NCBI GenBank assembly: GCA_051745395.1
Contig: JBNJEA010000042.1
Span: 1 to 22,644, forward strand
Reading direction: 5' to 3'
DNA from: JBNJEA01 sp051745395
GTDB lineage: Bacteria > Desulfobacterota > Desulfobacteria > Desulfobacterales > Desulfosalsimonadaceae
DNA length: 22,644 bases
Both the position numbers and the translations under genes were made by a program. Positions within the stretch are counted from its first letter, which is position 1. Every line of letters begins with the position of its first letter. This document shows positions 15,067-22,607 of the stretch, in pieces. The notes under the pieces were generated by a model. The model was given only the letters and a program-made list of their open reading frames with translations. It was not told the origin of the DNA and ran no database searches.

Positions 15067-15570
15067 TTGACTCTGCTGCGCAACATGCCGGGACTGATGG
15101 CACTGGGGCTGTTGCTTCTATTCACGGGGTGTGCGGCGCAAGTGCCCCGAGAGGTAACCCGCAACGTCACCTTTCACGAGGATTTTACAACCCTCCAGGA
15201 CGCTCCGGATTCATATGTCGGCGAGTTTGGCATTTTCGGGGGAAAAATCCTGAAAACAAAAAACCGGGAACAGAAATCGGAAATCATAGTCCTCCAGTTT
15301 CCCCTCGATGACAACCACCGGCCCCGACTGGACAAGGCCTCGGGCGGTCGTTTTCTGATTTTCTCCGACGAATTTCTCGACCCGGAGGTCTACAGCCCCG
15401 GCACAAGAATCACCGTGGCCGGCAAAATCACCGGCAGCGATGTCCGCCCCATCGGTTCCTATGCCTACGAACATCCCGTGATCAAGGGCCGGATCTGGAC
15501 CTGGGAGCCGCGCAAAAAAGGGTTTTTCCAGCGGATCCGTTTCGGAATCGGTGTCGGCACCTCCTTCTGA
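15067..15570 (+). CDS. Slp family outer-membrane lipoprotein (copy 2, TTG start)
   Basis: The 167-aa protein has a signal peptide ending in LFTGC (Cys22), then a core very like the first Slp gene: IFGGKILKTKN, SGGRFLIFSDEFLDPEVY and TRITVAGKITG. It lacks the Tyr/Pro-rich tail and ends in a short basic and Gly-rich tail. The start is TTG 15067 because GGGAG lies 7 nt upstream; the first in-frame ATG (15085) would be about 25 nt from it and would leave a shorter leader. Upstream is TTGACA at 15000-15005, but no convincing -10 box follows (TATTTG with 15-nt spacing). A stress- or envelope-related role is inferred from the family only. Confidence 0.86.
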   Translation: MTLLRNMPGLMALGLLLLFTGCAAQVPREVTRNVTFHEDFTTLQDAPDSYVGEFGIFGGKILKTKNREQKSEIIVLQFPLDDNHRPRLDKASGGRFLIFSDEFLDPEVYSPGTRITVAGKITGSDVRPIGSYAYEHPVIKGRIWTWEPRKKGFFQRIRFGIGVGTSF

Positions 15571-15667
15571 TTGCCCGCCTGCCCGCCATCAAAATCCATC
15601 CCATTGATTTTTCGTATTATTTCATTTACCATGCCGGACAGTTCGGCTGGACCAAATTAAACGATCC

Positions 15668-15756
15668 GGTTATCCGATTTACGCCAGTAACAGCAAATTT
15701 TCGCGCCAAGACGCAAAGTTTTCAATCCATTCCTGGCGCTCTTGGCGGCTTTGCGC
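15668..15756 (+). repeat. Dispersed hairpin-forming repeat, copy 2
   Basis: The copy begins with GGTTATCCG, continues with CCAGTAACAGC and GCGCCAAGACGCAAAG, and ends with CTCTTGGCGGC. The CGCCAAGA and TCTTGGCG arms are complementary. It lies between the second Slp gene and the acyl-CoA synthetase gene, in the same orientation as copy 1 and opposite to copy 3. Confidence 0.85.
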
Positions 15757-15825
15757 GAGAATAAAAAAATAACTCGACGACTCGGCAGCATCAGGGGCTG
15801 TATCCACCAAGGGGGAGGGATTTCA

Positions 15826-17679
15826 ATGGCCGATCAGACCAAATCGTTAAGAGCTGTCGCCCGCGGTTTTGGTTCGATACTGCTTACCGAGGAAAACAAG
15901 GGGCTTTGCCTGTCGCTTATCCGTCAGCTCGGCATTGCCAAGCTCGGGCGGGCGGCGGTAAAAACCGCCAATACCGTCGGGGTCGGGCAGAACGTAAAGG
16001 ATCTGTACCACTTCCGGATGGGCCGACTGGCATCGGTTTACTTTATTTCCATGTGGCAGGCCCTGGGCAGCCGGGAAGCCATCGTGGACGGGGAGCGCCG
16101 CTATACCTTCGCCCAAATGCGCGACCGGGTGCTGCGGTTGTGCAACGGCCTGCAAGCCCTTGGGCTCCGGCCCCGCGACCGGGTGGCCTGCCTGTTATAC
16201 AACGGGGCCGAATACCTGGAATGCTTCTGGGCGGCCTGCATGCTGGGCACCCCGATGCCGGCGGTCAACTGGCACTTAAGCGGCGAGGAGATCAAAGACA
16301 TTGTCAACCTGCGCGGGCCGAAGGTCCTGGTTTTCGACGAAACCCTTGCCGGGACCATAAGCGCATACCGCGACCGGATGCCCGGGGTGAAACATTTTGT
16401 CATGGTCGGCGCCGGCACCCCGCCGGAGGGGATTTTGCGTTATGACAAGCTCATCGAAAACGCCGCGGCCACCATCCCGGAAACTTCTTTTATTTTCGCC
16501 ATCAATCCCTACACGGGCGGCACCACCGGCACGCCGAAAAGCGCCAACCTTTATGATGGCTTCAGCTACATTTTAAGCGACGTCACCGAAGCCCCGCGCG
16601 CGGTTTTGGACGAATACATCGAATACATGGTCCGGCAGCTTGCCTTCCTGTATTTTTGCGGCGCCACCGAGATTTCCGATCCGTACCAGAAAAACATCCG
16701 CACGTTAATTCCCACCCCCATGTACCATGCCGGCACCGCCGCCGGCTATTCGCCCTTCGTTATGCTCGGGGGCACGGCGGTGCCCATGCGGCAATTCGAT
16801 CCCGAACGGTTTTTGTATCTGGTGGAAAAAGAGCGGATTTCCTGGTCGTTCGTGGTGCCGACCATCTTGCAGCGCATCCTGGGGCTGCCCGATGAAATCA
16901 AGCGGAAATACGACCTGAGCACCATGCACACCCTCCTGTGCTCCGCCGCCCCCTGTCCGCCAGAGGTCAAAAACGACATCAACGAGCTGTTCATGCGCCA
17001 GGGTGCGGCAAAACCCGTCTTTCATGAATACTATGGCAGTTCGGAAGCCGCCCTTGTCACCCTGCTTCTGCCGGCAGACTACATGGAGCGCCCCGAACGC
17101 ATCCAGAGCGTGGGCAAAGCCCGCTGCGGCGACATCCTGATCTACGACGAGGAAAAAAACCGGCCGTGCGCCCCCGGCGAAACCGGCCGGGTCCTGTGCC
17201 GCTCCATGGCCACCCTGTCGCTGACCTATCCCGGCTCGGCGGAAAAGTTAAAAGACAGCCAGCGCATCATTGACGGAAAGGAGTGGTACGATGACGGGTT
17301 AATCGGCAAAACGGACGAAGACGGGTTTTTGTACCTGACCAGCCGGGTAAAGGAAATGATCATATCGGGCGGGATCAACATCTTTCCCGCCGAGATCGAA
17401 CGGATCCTGTTCATGCACCCCGACATCGACGATGCGGCCGTGATCCGGGCCCCGCACCCGGACCTGGGGGAAGCGGCGATCGCCTGCATTCAGGTCCAAC
17501 CCGGCCGGACGGCAACCGAGGCCGACATCCAGTCCTTCTGCCGGCAAAAGGGGCTGAAAGGCCTGAAAATCCCGCAGAAAGTCGATTTCCGCGACCGGCT
17601 GCCCCGCCATATCGACGGCAAGATTCTCAAGCGGGACCTGGAAAAAATTTACTGGGAAAACCACCAGCGCCTCGGATAA
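15826..17679 (+). CDS. AMP-dependent acyl-CoA synthetase (FadD-like)
   Basis: The 617-aa enzyme belongs to the ANL adenylate-forming superfamily, which activates a carboxylic acid with ATP and transfers it to CoA. It has the nucleotide-binding loop YTGGTTGTPK (229-238), the YYGSSEA region of motif A5, the hinge region YDDGLIGKTDEDGFLYLTSR followed by KEMIISGGINIFPAEIE, and the C-terminal catalytic Lys602 in DGKILK. The N-terminal 75 residues precede the usual domain. An unusual feature is about 50 extra residues after motif A3 (VTEAPRAVLDEYIEYMVRQL). The residue after the A3 Lys is Ser rather than the common Gly. The start ATG 15826 has GGGGGAGG 7-8 nt upstream; the in-frame upstream start at 15742 lies in the repeat and is rejected. 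The acid substrate cannot be fixed from sequence. Confidence 0.9.
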   Translation: MADQTKSLRAVARGFGSILLTEENKGLCLSLIRQLGIAKLGRAAVKTANTVGVGQNVKDLYHFRMGRLASVYFISMWQALGSREAIVDGERRYTFAQMRDRVLRLCNGLQALGLRPRDRVACLLYNGAEYLECFWAACMLGTPMPAVNWHLSGEEIKDIVNLRGPKVLVFDETLAGTISAYRDRMPGVKHFVMVGAGTPPEGILRYDKLIENAAATIPETSFIFAINPYTGGTTGTPKSANLYDGFSYILSDVTEAPRAVLDEYIEYMVRQLAFLYFCGATEISDPYQKNIRTLIPTPMYHAGTAAGYSPFVMLGGTAVPMRQFDPERFLYLVEKERISWSFVVPTILQRILGLPDEIKRKYDLSTMHTLLCSAAPCPPEVKNDINELFMRQGAAKPVFHEYYGSSEAALVTLLLPADYMERPERIQSVGKARCGDILIYDEEKNRPCAPGETGRVLCRSMATLSLTYPGSAEKLKDSQRIIDGKEWYDDGLIGKTDEDGFLYLTSRVKEMIISGGINIFPAEIERILFMHPDIDDAAVIRAPHPDLGEAAIACIQVQPGRTATEADIQSFCRQKGLKGLKIPQKVDFRDRLPRHIDGKILKRDLEKIYWENHQRLG

Positions 17680-17704
17680 AGCGTTTTTTCCCCGGAAAAG
17701 CCCA

Positions 17705-17802
17705 AGGCCGCCAAGAGCGCAAAAAAAGACTTGGAAACTTCGCGTCTTTGCGTCTTGGCGCGCGAAAATGCATTGGTTGTTACTGAAGTTTTCCGGATAA
17801 CC
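17705..17802 (-). repeat. Dispersed hairpin-forming repeat, copy 3 (inverted)
   Basis: Read on the minus strand this copy gives GGTTATCCG, CAGTAACAACC, GCGCCAAGACGCAAAG and CTCTTGGCGGC, so it is the same element as copies 1 and 2. On the plus strand the ends CGCCAAGAGCGCAAA and TTTGCGTCTTGGCG pair with one bulge over an approximately 25-nt loop. It sits between the convergent synthetase and aminotransferase genes. Confidence 0.85.
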
Positions 17803-17825
17803 AAATACATGAATTTCAGCTACGG

Positions 17826-18890
17826 CTATGCCACCGGCCGGGTCCAGCCTTCCGGGTCTTCGGCGCGCCCGTACTGGATGTCGGTAATGGTATCAAACAG
17901 CTTCCGCGCCCAGGGGCCGACCTCGCCGTTGCCGATTTTCATCTGATGGTCCTTGTACTTGATCTCGCCGACCGGGGAAATCACCGCCGCCGTTCCCGAA
18001 CCGAAACATTCCTGGAGGCGGCCGTCTTCGTGGGCGGAGACGACTTCATCGATGCTGATGCGGCGCTCGGTGACGGGTTTGCCCCACTTGGCGGCAAGCT
18101 TGATTACAGTGTCGCGGGTAATGCCGGATAAAATACTGCCGGAAAGCGCGGGGGTAATCAGTTCATCGTCGATGACGAAAAAGATGTTCATGGAGCCGAC
18201 TTCCTCGACGTACTTTCTCTCCACGCCGTCTAACCACAGCACCTGGGTATAGCCCTTATGATGGGCTTCTTCTCCGGCAAAAAGGCTGGCGGCATAGTTG
18301 CCGGCCGTCTTGACGTCGCCGACGCCGCCGGGCACTGCCCGCACATATTGTTCCGTGACCCAGATCCTGACCGGATCAAAGCCTTCCTTGTAATAGGCAC
18401 CCACCGGGGAGAGGATGATAAAAAAGCGGTAGGTATAAGACGCCCGCACGCCCAGGAAAGGATCCATGGCAATGATGGTCGGCCGGATGTAAAGCGATGT
18501 CCCCGGCGCCGAGGGCACCCATCGTTTTTCGATTTTGAGCAGTTCCTGCAACGCCTTTAAGGCAAAGGCCTCGTCAATCTGCGGAATGCACATGCGATGG
18601 GCCGAGCGGTTAAAACGCCTGAAATTTTCCGCCGGCCGGAACAGGTTGATGTCATCCGAGGGGGTTTTAAAGCCTTTCAGTCCTTCAAAAATCGATTGAC
18701 CGTAATGCAGGACCATGGTGGCCGGGTCCATGGTAAGCGGCCCATAGGGTTCAATGCGCGGATTATGCCATCCTTTTTCCGTGGAATAATCCATGTTAAA
18801 CATATGGTCCGTAAACAAGGTACCAAAGGCCAGGTCGTTTTCATCCGGCAGGGCTTTCAAAAATTCCGACTTGTTGATGGTAATCTCCAT
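17826..18890 (-). CDS. ilvE: Branched-chain amino acid aminotransferase
   Basis: The 354-aa pyridoxal phosphate enzyme matches the longer BCAT subgroup: IEPYGPLTMDPATMVLHYGQ, SIFEGLKGFK, NLFRPAENFRRFNRSA, the catalytic Lys194 in GDVKTAGNYA, and YVEEVGSMNIFFV. It should interconvert Leu, Ile and Val with their 2-oxo acids. ATG 18890 is preferred because GGAG lies 7 nt upstream; the in-frame GTG at 18896 is only 1 nt from that site. The gene is 56 nt behind the DUF362 gene on the same strand and may be co-transcribed. Its 3' end faces the synthetase gene across repeat copy 3. Confidence 0.92.
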   Translation of the reverse strand: MEITINKSEFLKALPDENDLAFGTLFTDHMFNMDYSTEKGWHNPRIEPYGPLTMDPATMVLHYGQSIFEGLKGFKTPSDDINLFRPAENFRRFNRSAHRMCIPQIDEAFALKALQELLKIEKRWVPSAPGTSLYIRPTIIAMDPFLGVRASYTYRFFIILSPVGAYYKEGFDPVRIWVTEQYVRAVPGGVGDVKTAGNYAASLFAGEEAHHKGYTQVLWLDGVERKYVEEVGSMNIFFVIDDELITPALSGSILSGITRDTVIKLAAKWGKPVTERRISIDEVVSAHEDGRLQECFGSGTAAVISPVGEIKYKDHQMKIGNGEVGPWARKLFDTITDIQYGRAEDPEGWTRPVA

Positions 18891-18946
18891 TTCCACACTC
18901 CGTCCGGGTTAAGCCATTTATGTTATATTTTCCATTTACAATAGTG

Positions 18947-20059
18947 CTATGCATGCAAATCCAGCATCCGGCCCACGATTCTGCCGACCCAGGTATCGGC
19001 CGTGGTCATCGCCCCATCGGGACAGATTTCAATGCAGCAGAAACATCGGATGCACCGGTCATAATCAAAGTGCATGCCGTCTTTTCCACAGACAATCGCC
19101 GATGCGGGACAATACTGGGCGCAGTGTCCGCACAACCGGCATAAATTTTCGTCGGCAACCGGCCGCTGGACCAGGTGTTTGCGGATAAACCCCTGCATGA
19201 AGGCCGGTCCGACGGTCAGGCGCCCGGGTTTCGGCAGATGAAAATCCCGGACCGCCGGCAAGTTGCCGTCTATTGTATACGCCAAATCGGATGCCCCGCT
19301 TTTTACGGCTTCGGCATTGGTCGGCAGCCGCTCCGGGGCCATCCCCAGCATCGCGCAAACGGCCGAATCCATGGCAAATGCGTCCGTGCCGGCCATAATG
19401 ATACCCAGATGCCGGGGTTTTCCCCGCTTGCCGGGGCCGTTGCCTTCCAGGGCGTCGATGCCGTCCATAATCGTTATGGCCGGTGAAACCGCCCGATATA
19501 TGCCCACCAGAAGCTGGGCAAAGGTTTGTCGTGAGATGCCCGCCTTCAGATGCCATTCGGCCTTGCGCCACCCCACCACGGTGCCGAACAGGTTCTTGAC
19601 CGCCAGGGTCAGCAGCATCTGGGAATGGGTCTTTAGTTTCGGCAGGTTGATCACCTTGTCGGCTTCCATCGCCGCTTTTGCCAATTCGATTTTGCCGAAC
19701 GGCTCGCCGATATCGACCTCGGTGGAGGTTTCAAACGGCTCGACGGCCACGTCCAAATCGGCCAGGGCCGCTTCATATCCGCCCTGTTTCATCAGCCGAT
19801 GAAAAGAACCGAAAGCCGAAGAATCCGAAATAAAGGGGACGCCGCCGTGATCGCGCACATAGGCCGCCGCCGTGCGCACCAGCAGCGGATGGGTTAACAC
19901 GGCCTGCTCGGGCTTGGCCGGCACCAGGAAATTGGGCTTGATCAGCACCCGGTCGCCCGGCCGGACCAGTCCGGGATGGACCGAATCGATTAATTCCGGA
20001 ATCAACCCGGTCAGCCGGCTTTCCTCGTAGGATGCGTTTCTGACCCATACCCGTGACAA
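18947..20059 (-). CDS. DUF362 protein with C-terminal 2x[4Fe-4S] ferredoxin domain (TTG start)
   Basis: The 370-aa protein joins a DUF362 domain (about residues 35-260; KPNFLV, INLPKLKTHSQMLLTLAVKNLFGTVVG) with a C-terminal ferredoxin domain. The two cysteine quartets are C307, C310, C313, C317 and C336, C339, C342, C346, each followed by Pro, as in two [4Fe-4S] clusters. An electron-transfer or cluster-related role is likely but DUF362 has no settled function. The only fitting start is TTG 20059: GGAG is 9 nt upstream and no in-frame ATG occurs before the conserved DUF362 region. The gene precedes ilvE by 56 nt. The divergent gap upstream (about 250 nt) contains a small palindrome, ACCCG-TAAT-CGGGT at 20126-20139. 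Confidence 0.88.
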   Translation of the reverse strand: MSRVWVRNASYEESRLTGLIPELIDSVHPGLVRPGDRVLIKPNFLVPAKPEQAVLTHPLLVRTAAAYVRDHGGVPFISDSSAFGSFHRLMKQGGYEAALADLDVAVEPFETSTEVDIGEPFGKIELAKAAMEADKVINLPKLKTHSQMLLTLAVKNLFGTVVGWRKAEWHLKAGISRQTFAQLLVGIYRAVSPAITIMDGIDALEGNGPGKRGKPRHLGIIMAGTDAFAMDSAVCAMLGMAPERLPTNAEAVKSGASDLAYTIDGNLPAVRDFHLPKPGRLTVGPAFMQGFIRKHLVQRPVADENLCRLCGHCAQYCPASAIVCGKDGMHFDYDRCIRCFCCIEICPDGAMTTADTWVGRIVGRMLDLHA

Positions 20060-20312
20060 AACGTCTTTCTCCGGACCCCAAATTCTTTATATATTCGGCC
20101 GGTTTTGCTCCGCCTGTTCCTTCTTACCCGTAATCGGGTTTATGATCAAGAAAAATTCCATCTTACGTTAAGTCCGGGCCATGAATGAATTTTCCAAGTT
20201 TTTCATTTTACTGGATAGTTGTTTTGCCTTGCAGCCCTGCGGTCGACGGTGATAGATAGTGTGTGCACGAAAATCGTCTTTTTCGCCAATATCCCGACAA
20301 TTACGTCCGCCG

Positions 20313-21482
20313 ATGCATACATTCATTGACACATACGACGATAAACTTTGCAAAAACGGCCTGGTCGCGCAAGGCGAGGCCCTCTGGGGCAGCCGCTGCG
20401 CCGACGGCATTGCCTGGAACCGGCCGACGGCGAGCATCGAAAAACTGACGCCCCTGTTTGATCGCCTGCCCGTTTCGGTTTTGCTGACAGCCACGCCGGC
20501 CGAGCCCTACCGCACTGCCATTGCGTTTCTGGCCCGGAGGTCCGGGGCGGTGATCTGTCCCCGGGACTCGGAAACCCGGCTTTTACTCGGCGACCTGCCG
20601 GTCGTCGACGCCCTTGACGCAGATGCGCTCAGCGGGGTTTTACAGCACCGCAGAGCCGCGATCGTCGGCGACGGCCGCATTGTCGCCTGCGGGCCGGCCC
20701 ATGCGCAACAGACCTATGTCACCTTTTCTTCGGTCTGCTTTGCCGGGTTTGTCAAGTTTTTCTCCGATCTGCTGGCCGCCGCCAAATCCGAAACATTCGA
20801 TTTGGCCATGCAATCGGCCATGCAGCAGGCAAGCAGCCACTGCCAGCCGCCGCCGAGTTTTTCCAACGATCTGGCCCCGGGCCCGTTTGACACCGAAACC
20901 GAGGTGCATTCGGCCATTATCGAAGCCGGCGCCGCACTGGTGGAAAAACGCCTGGTCGATTCATGCTTCGGCAACATTTCCTGTCTGTTCAACGATGCGG
21001 TCCACATCAGCAAAAGCGGCAGCTTTTTGGACCACTTAAGCGATGCCATCGTGGCCTGTCCAAAAGAGGCCGCGGCCGAGGACTGTCTCGGTGCTTCTTC
21101 GGAGCTGCCCGCCCACCAGGAAATTTTCAGGTGCAGTGATTACCGCGCCATAGTCCACGGCCACCCCGTTTTCGCCGTGATCATGTCCATGGATTGCGAC
21201 ATTGCCGATTGCCGCCACGAAGGACAATGCCATCGGTATTGCCCCCATTACCGCAGCGTCGAGGGGGTTCCCGTGGTTTCCGGGGAAGTCGGCGGCGGAG
21301 CCTACGGCCTTTGCACTACCGTGCCAAAAATGATAAGGGATCAACAGGGTGCGATTGTATACGGCCACGGGGTCTTTGCCGGCGGAAAAACGGATTTCAA
21401 CGCGGCCATGGCCCGACTGGTGGCCATTGAACGCCGCTGCCGGCGGGCCTATTTCAACAAAATCGAAAAACAAACCGGATGA
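20313..21482 (+). CDS. Class II aldolase/adducin-like protein with extra N-terminal region and Cys cluster
   Basis: The 389-aa protein has a class II aldolase-like domain (about 195-380): FGNISCLFNDAVHISKSGSF (219-238), E264 in SSELPAHQEIF, the HGH pair H282/H284 and a third His352 in YGHGVF, matching the usual catalytic Glu and zinc His ligands. The preceding 190 residues are not part of that fold and I do not recognise them. Between HGH and the last His lies a four-cysteine cluster, C295, C300, C306 and C310 (CDIADC...CHRYC), which ordinary members lack. ATG 20313 is chosen because the conserved-looking N-terminus begins there; GTG 20259 is possible. Neither start has a good Shine-Dalgarno. 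It lies 31 nt upstream of the MoxR gene. Confidence 0.8.
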   Translation: MHTFIDTYDDKLCKNGLVAQGEALWGSRCADGIAWNRPTASIEKLTPLFDRLPVSVLLTATPAEPYRTAIAFLARRSGAVICPRDSETRLLLGDLPVVDALDADALSGVLQHRRAAIVGDGRIVACGPAHAQQTYVTFSSVCFAGFVKFFSDLLAAAKSETFDLAMQSAMQQASSHCQPPPSFSNDLAPGPFDTETEVHSAIIEAGAALVEKRLVDSCFGNISCLFNDAVHISKSGSFLDHLSDAIVACPKEAAAEDCLGASSELPAHQEIFRCSDYRAIVHGHPVFAVIMSMDCDIADCRHEGQCHRYCPHYRSVEGVPVVSGEVGGGAYGLCTTVPKMIRDQQGAIVYGHGVFAGGKTDFNAAMARLVAIERRCRRAYFNKIEKQTG

Positions 21483-21513
21483 AGGTAGCGTTCGGGTGAA
21501 AAAGGATATATCA

Positions 21514-22422
21514 ATGGCATTTGAAAGCATCGAAGACGTCATTCAGAAACTGGAAAGCGTGGATTATATCCCGTCCCGGGAAATCGCCACGGTGGTATTC
21601 TTAGCGGCTGCCACCCAGAAACCCATCCTGGTCGAAGGCCCGGCCGGCGCCGGTAAAACCGAACTGGCCCGGGCGCTGTCGCGCTGCTTGAACCGGGAAA
21701 AAATCCGGCTGCAATGCTATGAAGGATTAGACGAGGCCAAGGCCCTCTATGAATGGGAATACGCCAAGCAGCTGCTCTACACCCAGATGATCAAGGAAAA
21801 AATCAACGATCTGATCGCCGGGGCCGACACCATCTCCGATGCCGTCGAGCGCATCGCAGACCAGGAAGACGCGTTTTTCTCCGAACGCTTTATCATGGCC
21901 CGCCCCCTGCTGCAGGCCATTTCCTCCGATGACCCGGTGGTGCTGTTAATCGATGAAATCGACAAGGCGGACCCGGAATTCGAGGCCTTTTTGCTGGAGC
22001 TGTTAAGCGAATTCCAGGTCTCGATTCCGGAGATCGGCATCCGCCGGGCCAAACACATCCCGCTGGTGGTGCTGACCTCCAACAATTACCGGGACATGAG
22101 CGATGCGTTAAAACGCCGCTGCATCCATTTGTATATCGACTACCCCGAGCCGGCACTGGAAAAACGCATCATCAACTTAAAACTGCCCGGCGTCGCAAAT
22201 GCCCTGGCCGAGCAAATGGTGGCCGCCGTCAACCGCATCCGGTCGCTGGACCTGAAAAAACAACCGTGTATCTCCGAAACCATCGACTGGGCCCATGCCC
22301 TGACGGTGCTGCAGATCAACGAGCTTTCCCCCGAGGTGGTTTCCGATACGTTAAACGTGATTTGCAAGTACCGGTCGGATGCCGAGATGGTCAGAAAGTC
22401 GATGGAGCAAGTGTTGTCGTAA
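21514..22422 (+). CDS. MoxR/CoxD-type AAA+ ATPase
   Basis: The 302-aa ATPase has Walker A GPAGAGKT (42-49), Walker B VVLLIDEIDKAD (142-153), sensor 1 LTSNN (187-191) and RRC in the Arg-finger region (201-203). The segment RLQCYEGLDEAKALYEWEY (65-83) is typical of the MoxR group that includes CoxD. These ATPases are chaperone-like helpers in metal-cofactor insertion or complex maturation, usually with a VWA-domain partner. AAGGA lies 7 nt before ATG 21514; the longer in-frame extension to 21349 overlaps the aldolase gene and is rejected. No VWA gene appears before the window ends. The stop codon directly touches the downstream 8-nt repeat array. Confidence 0.92.
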   Translation: MAFESIEDVIQKLESVDYIPSREIATVVFLAAATQKPILVEGPAGAGKTELARALSRCLNREKIRLQCYEGLDEAKALYEWEYAKQLLYTQMIKEKINDLIAGADTISDAVERIADQEDAFFSERFIMARPLLQAISSDDPVVLLIDEIDKADPEFEAFLLELLSEFQVSIPEIGIRRAKHIPLVVLTSNNYRDMSDALKRRCIHLYIDYPEPALEKRIINLKLPGVANALAEQMVAAVNRIRSLDLKKQPCISETIDWAHALTVLQINELSPEVVSDTLNVICKYRSDAEMVRKSMEQVLS

Positions 22423-22465
22423 GGCACTGAGTGACTGAGGCACTAAGGCACTGAGGGACTAAAGG
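22423..22465 (+). repeat. Octamer tandem array, left (GGCACTRA)
   Basis: Five 8-nt units follow one another from position 22423, directly after the MoxR stop codon: GGCACTGA, GTGACTGA, GGCACTAA, GGCACTGA and GGGACTAA, then AGG. The reverse complement of this unit recurs at 22608-22644. No coding frame is evident. Confidence 0.9.
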
Positions 22466-22607
22466 TATTCACAATTCATCATTTGCAATGGATCTTTTCA
22501 AATTCATATGCCTTTCCAGTGCCTTAACAAATTGTACGTTTTGATTTAAAATAATGATCCCAAATAACTAACCGGGTTTTTCAGAGAACCAACACATCAG
22601 GGAAAAC
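22466..22607. other. AT-rich spacer between the inverted octamer arrays
   Basis: About 140 nt lie between the two arrays. The stretch is distinctly AT-rich compared with the rest of the window and has no convincing open frame with a ribosome-binding site. A short match to the array unit (CCAGTGCCTTA) lies at about 22514-22525, in the same orientation as the right array. Confidence 0.6.
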
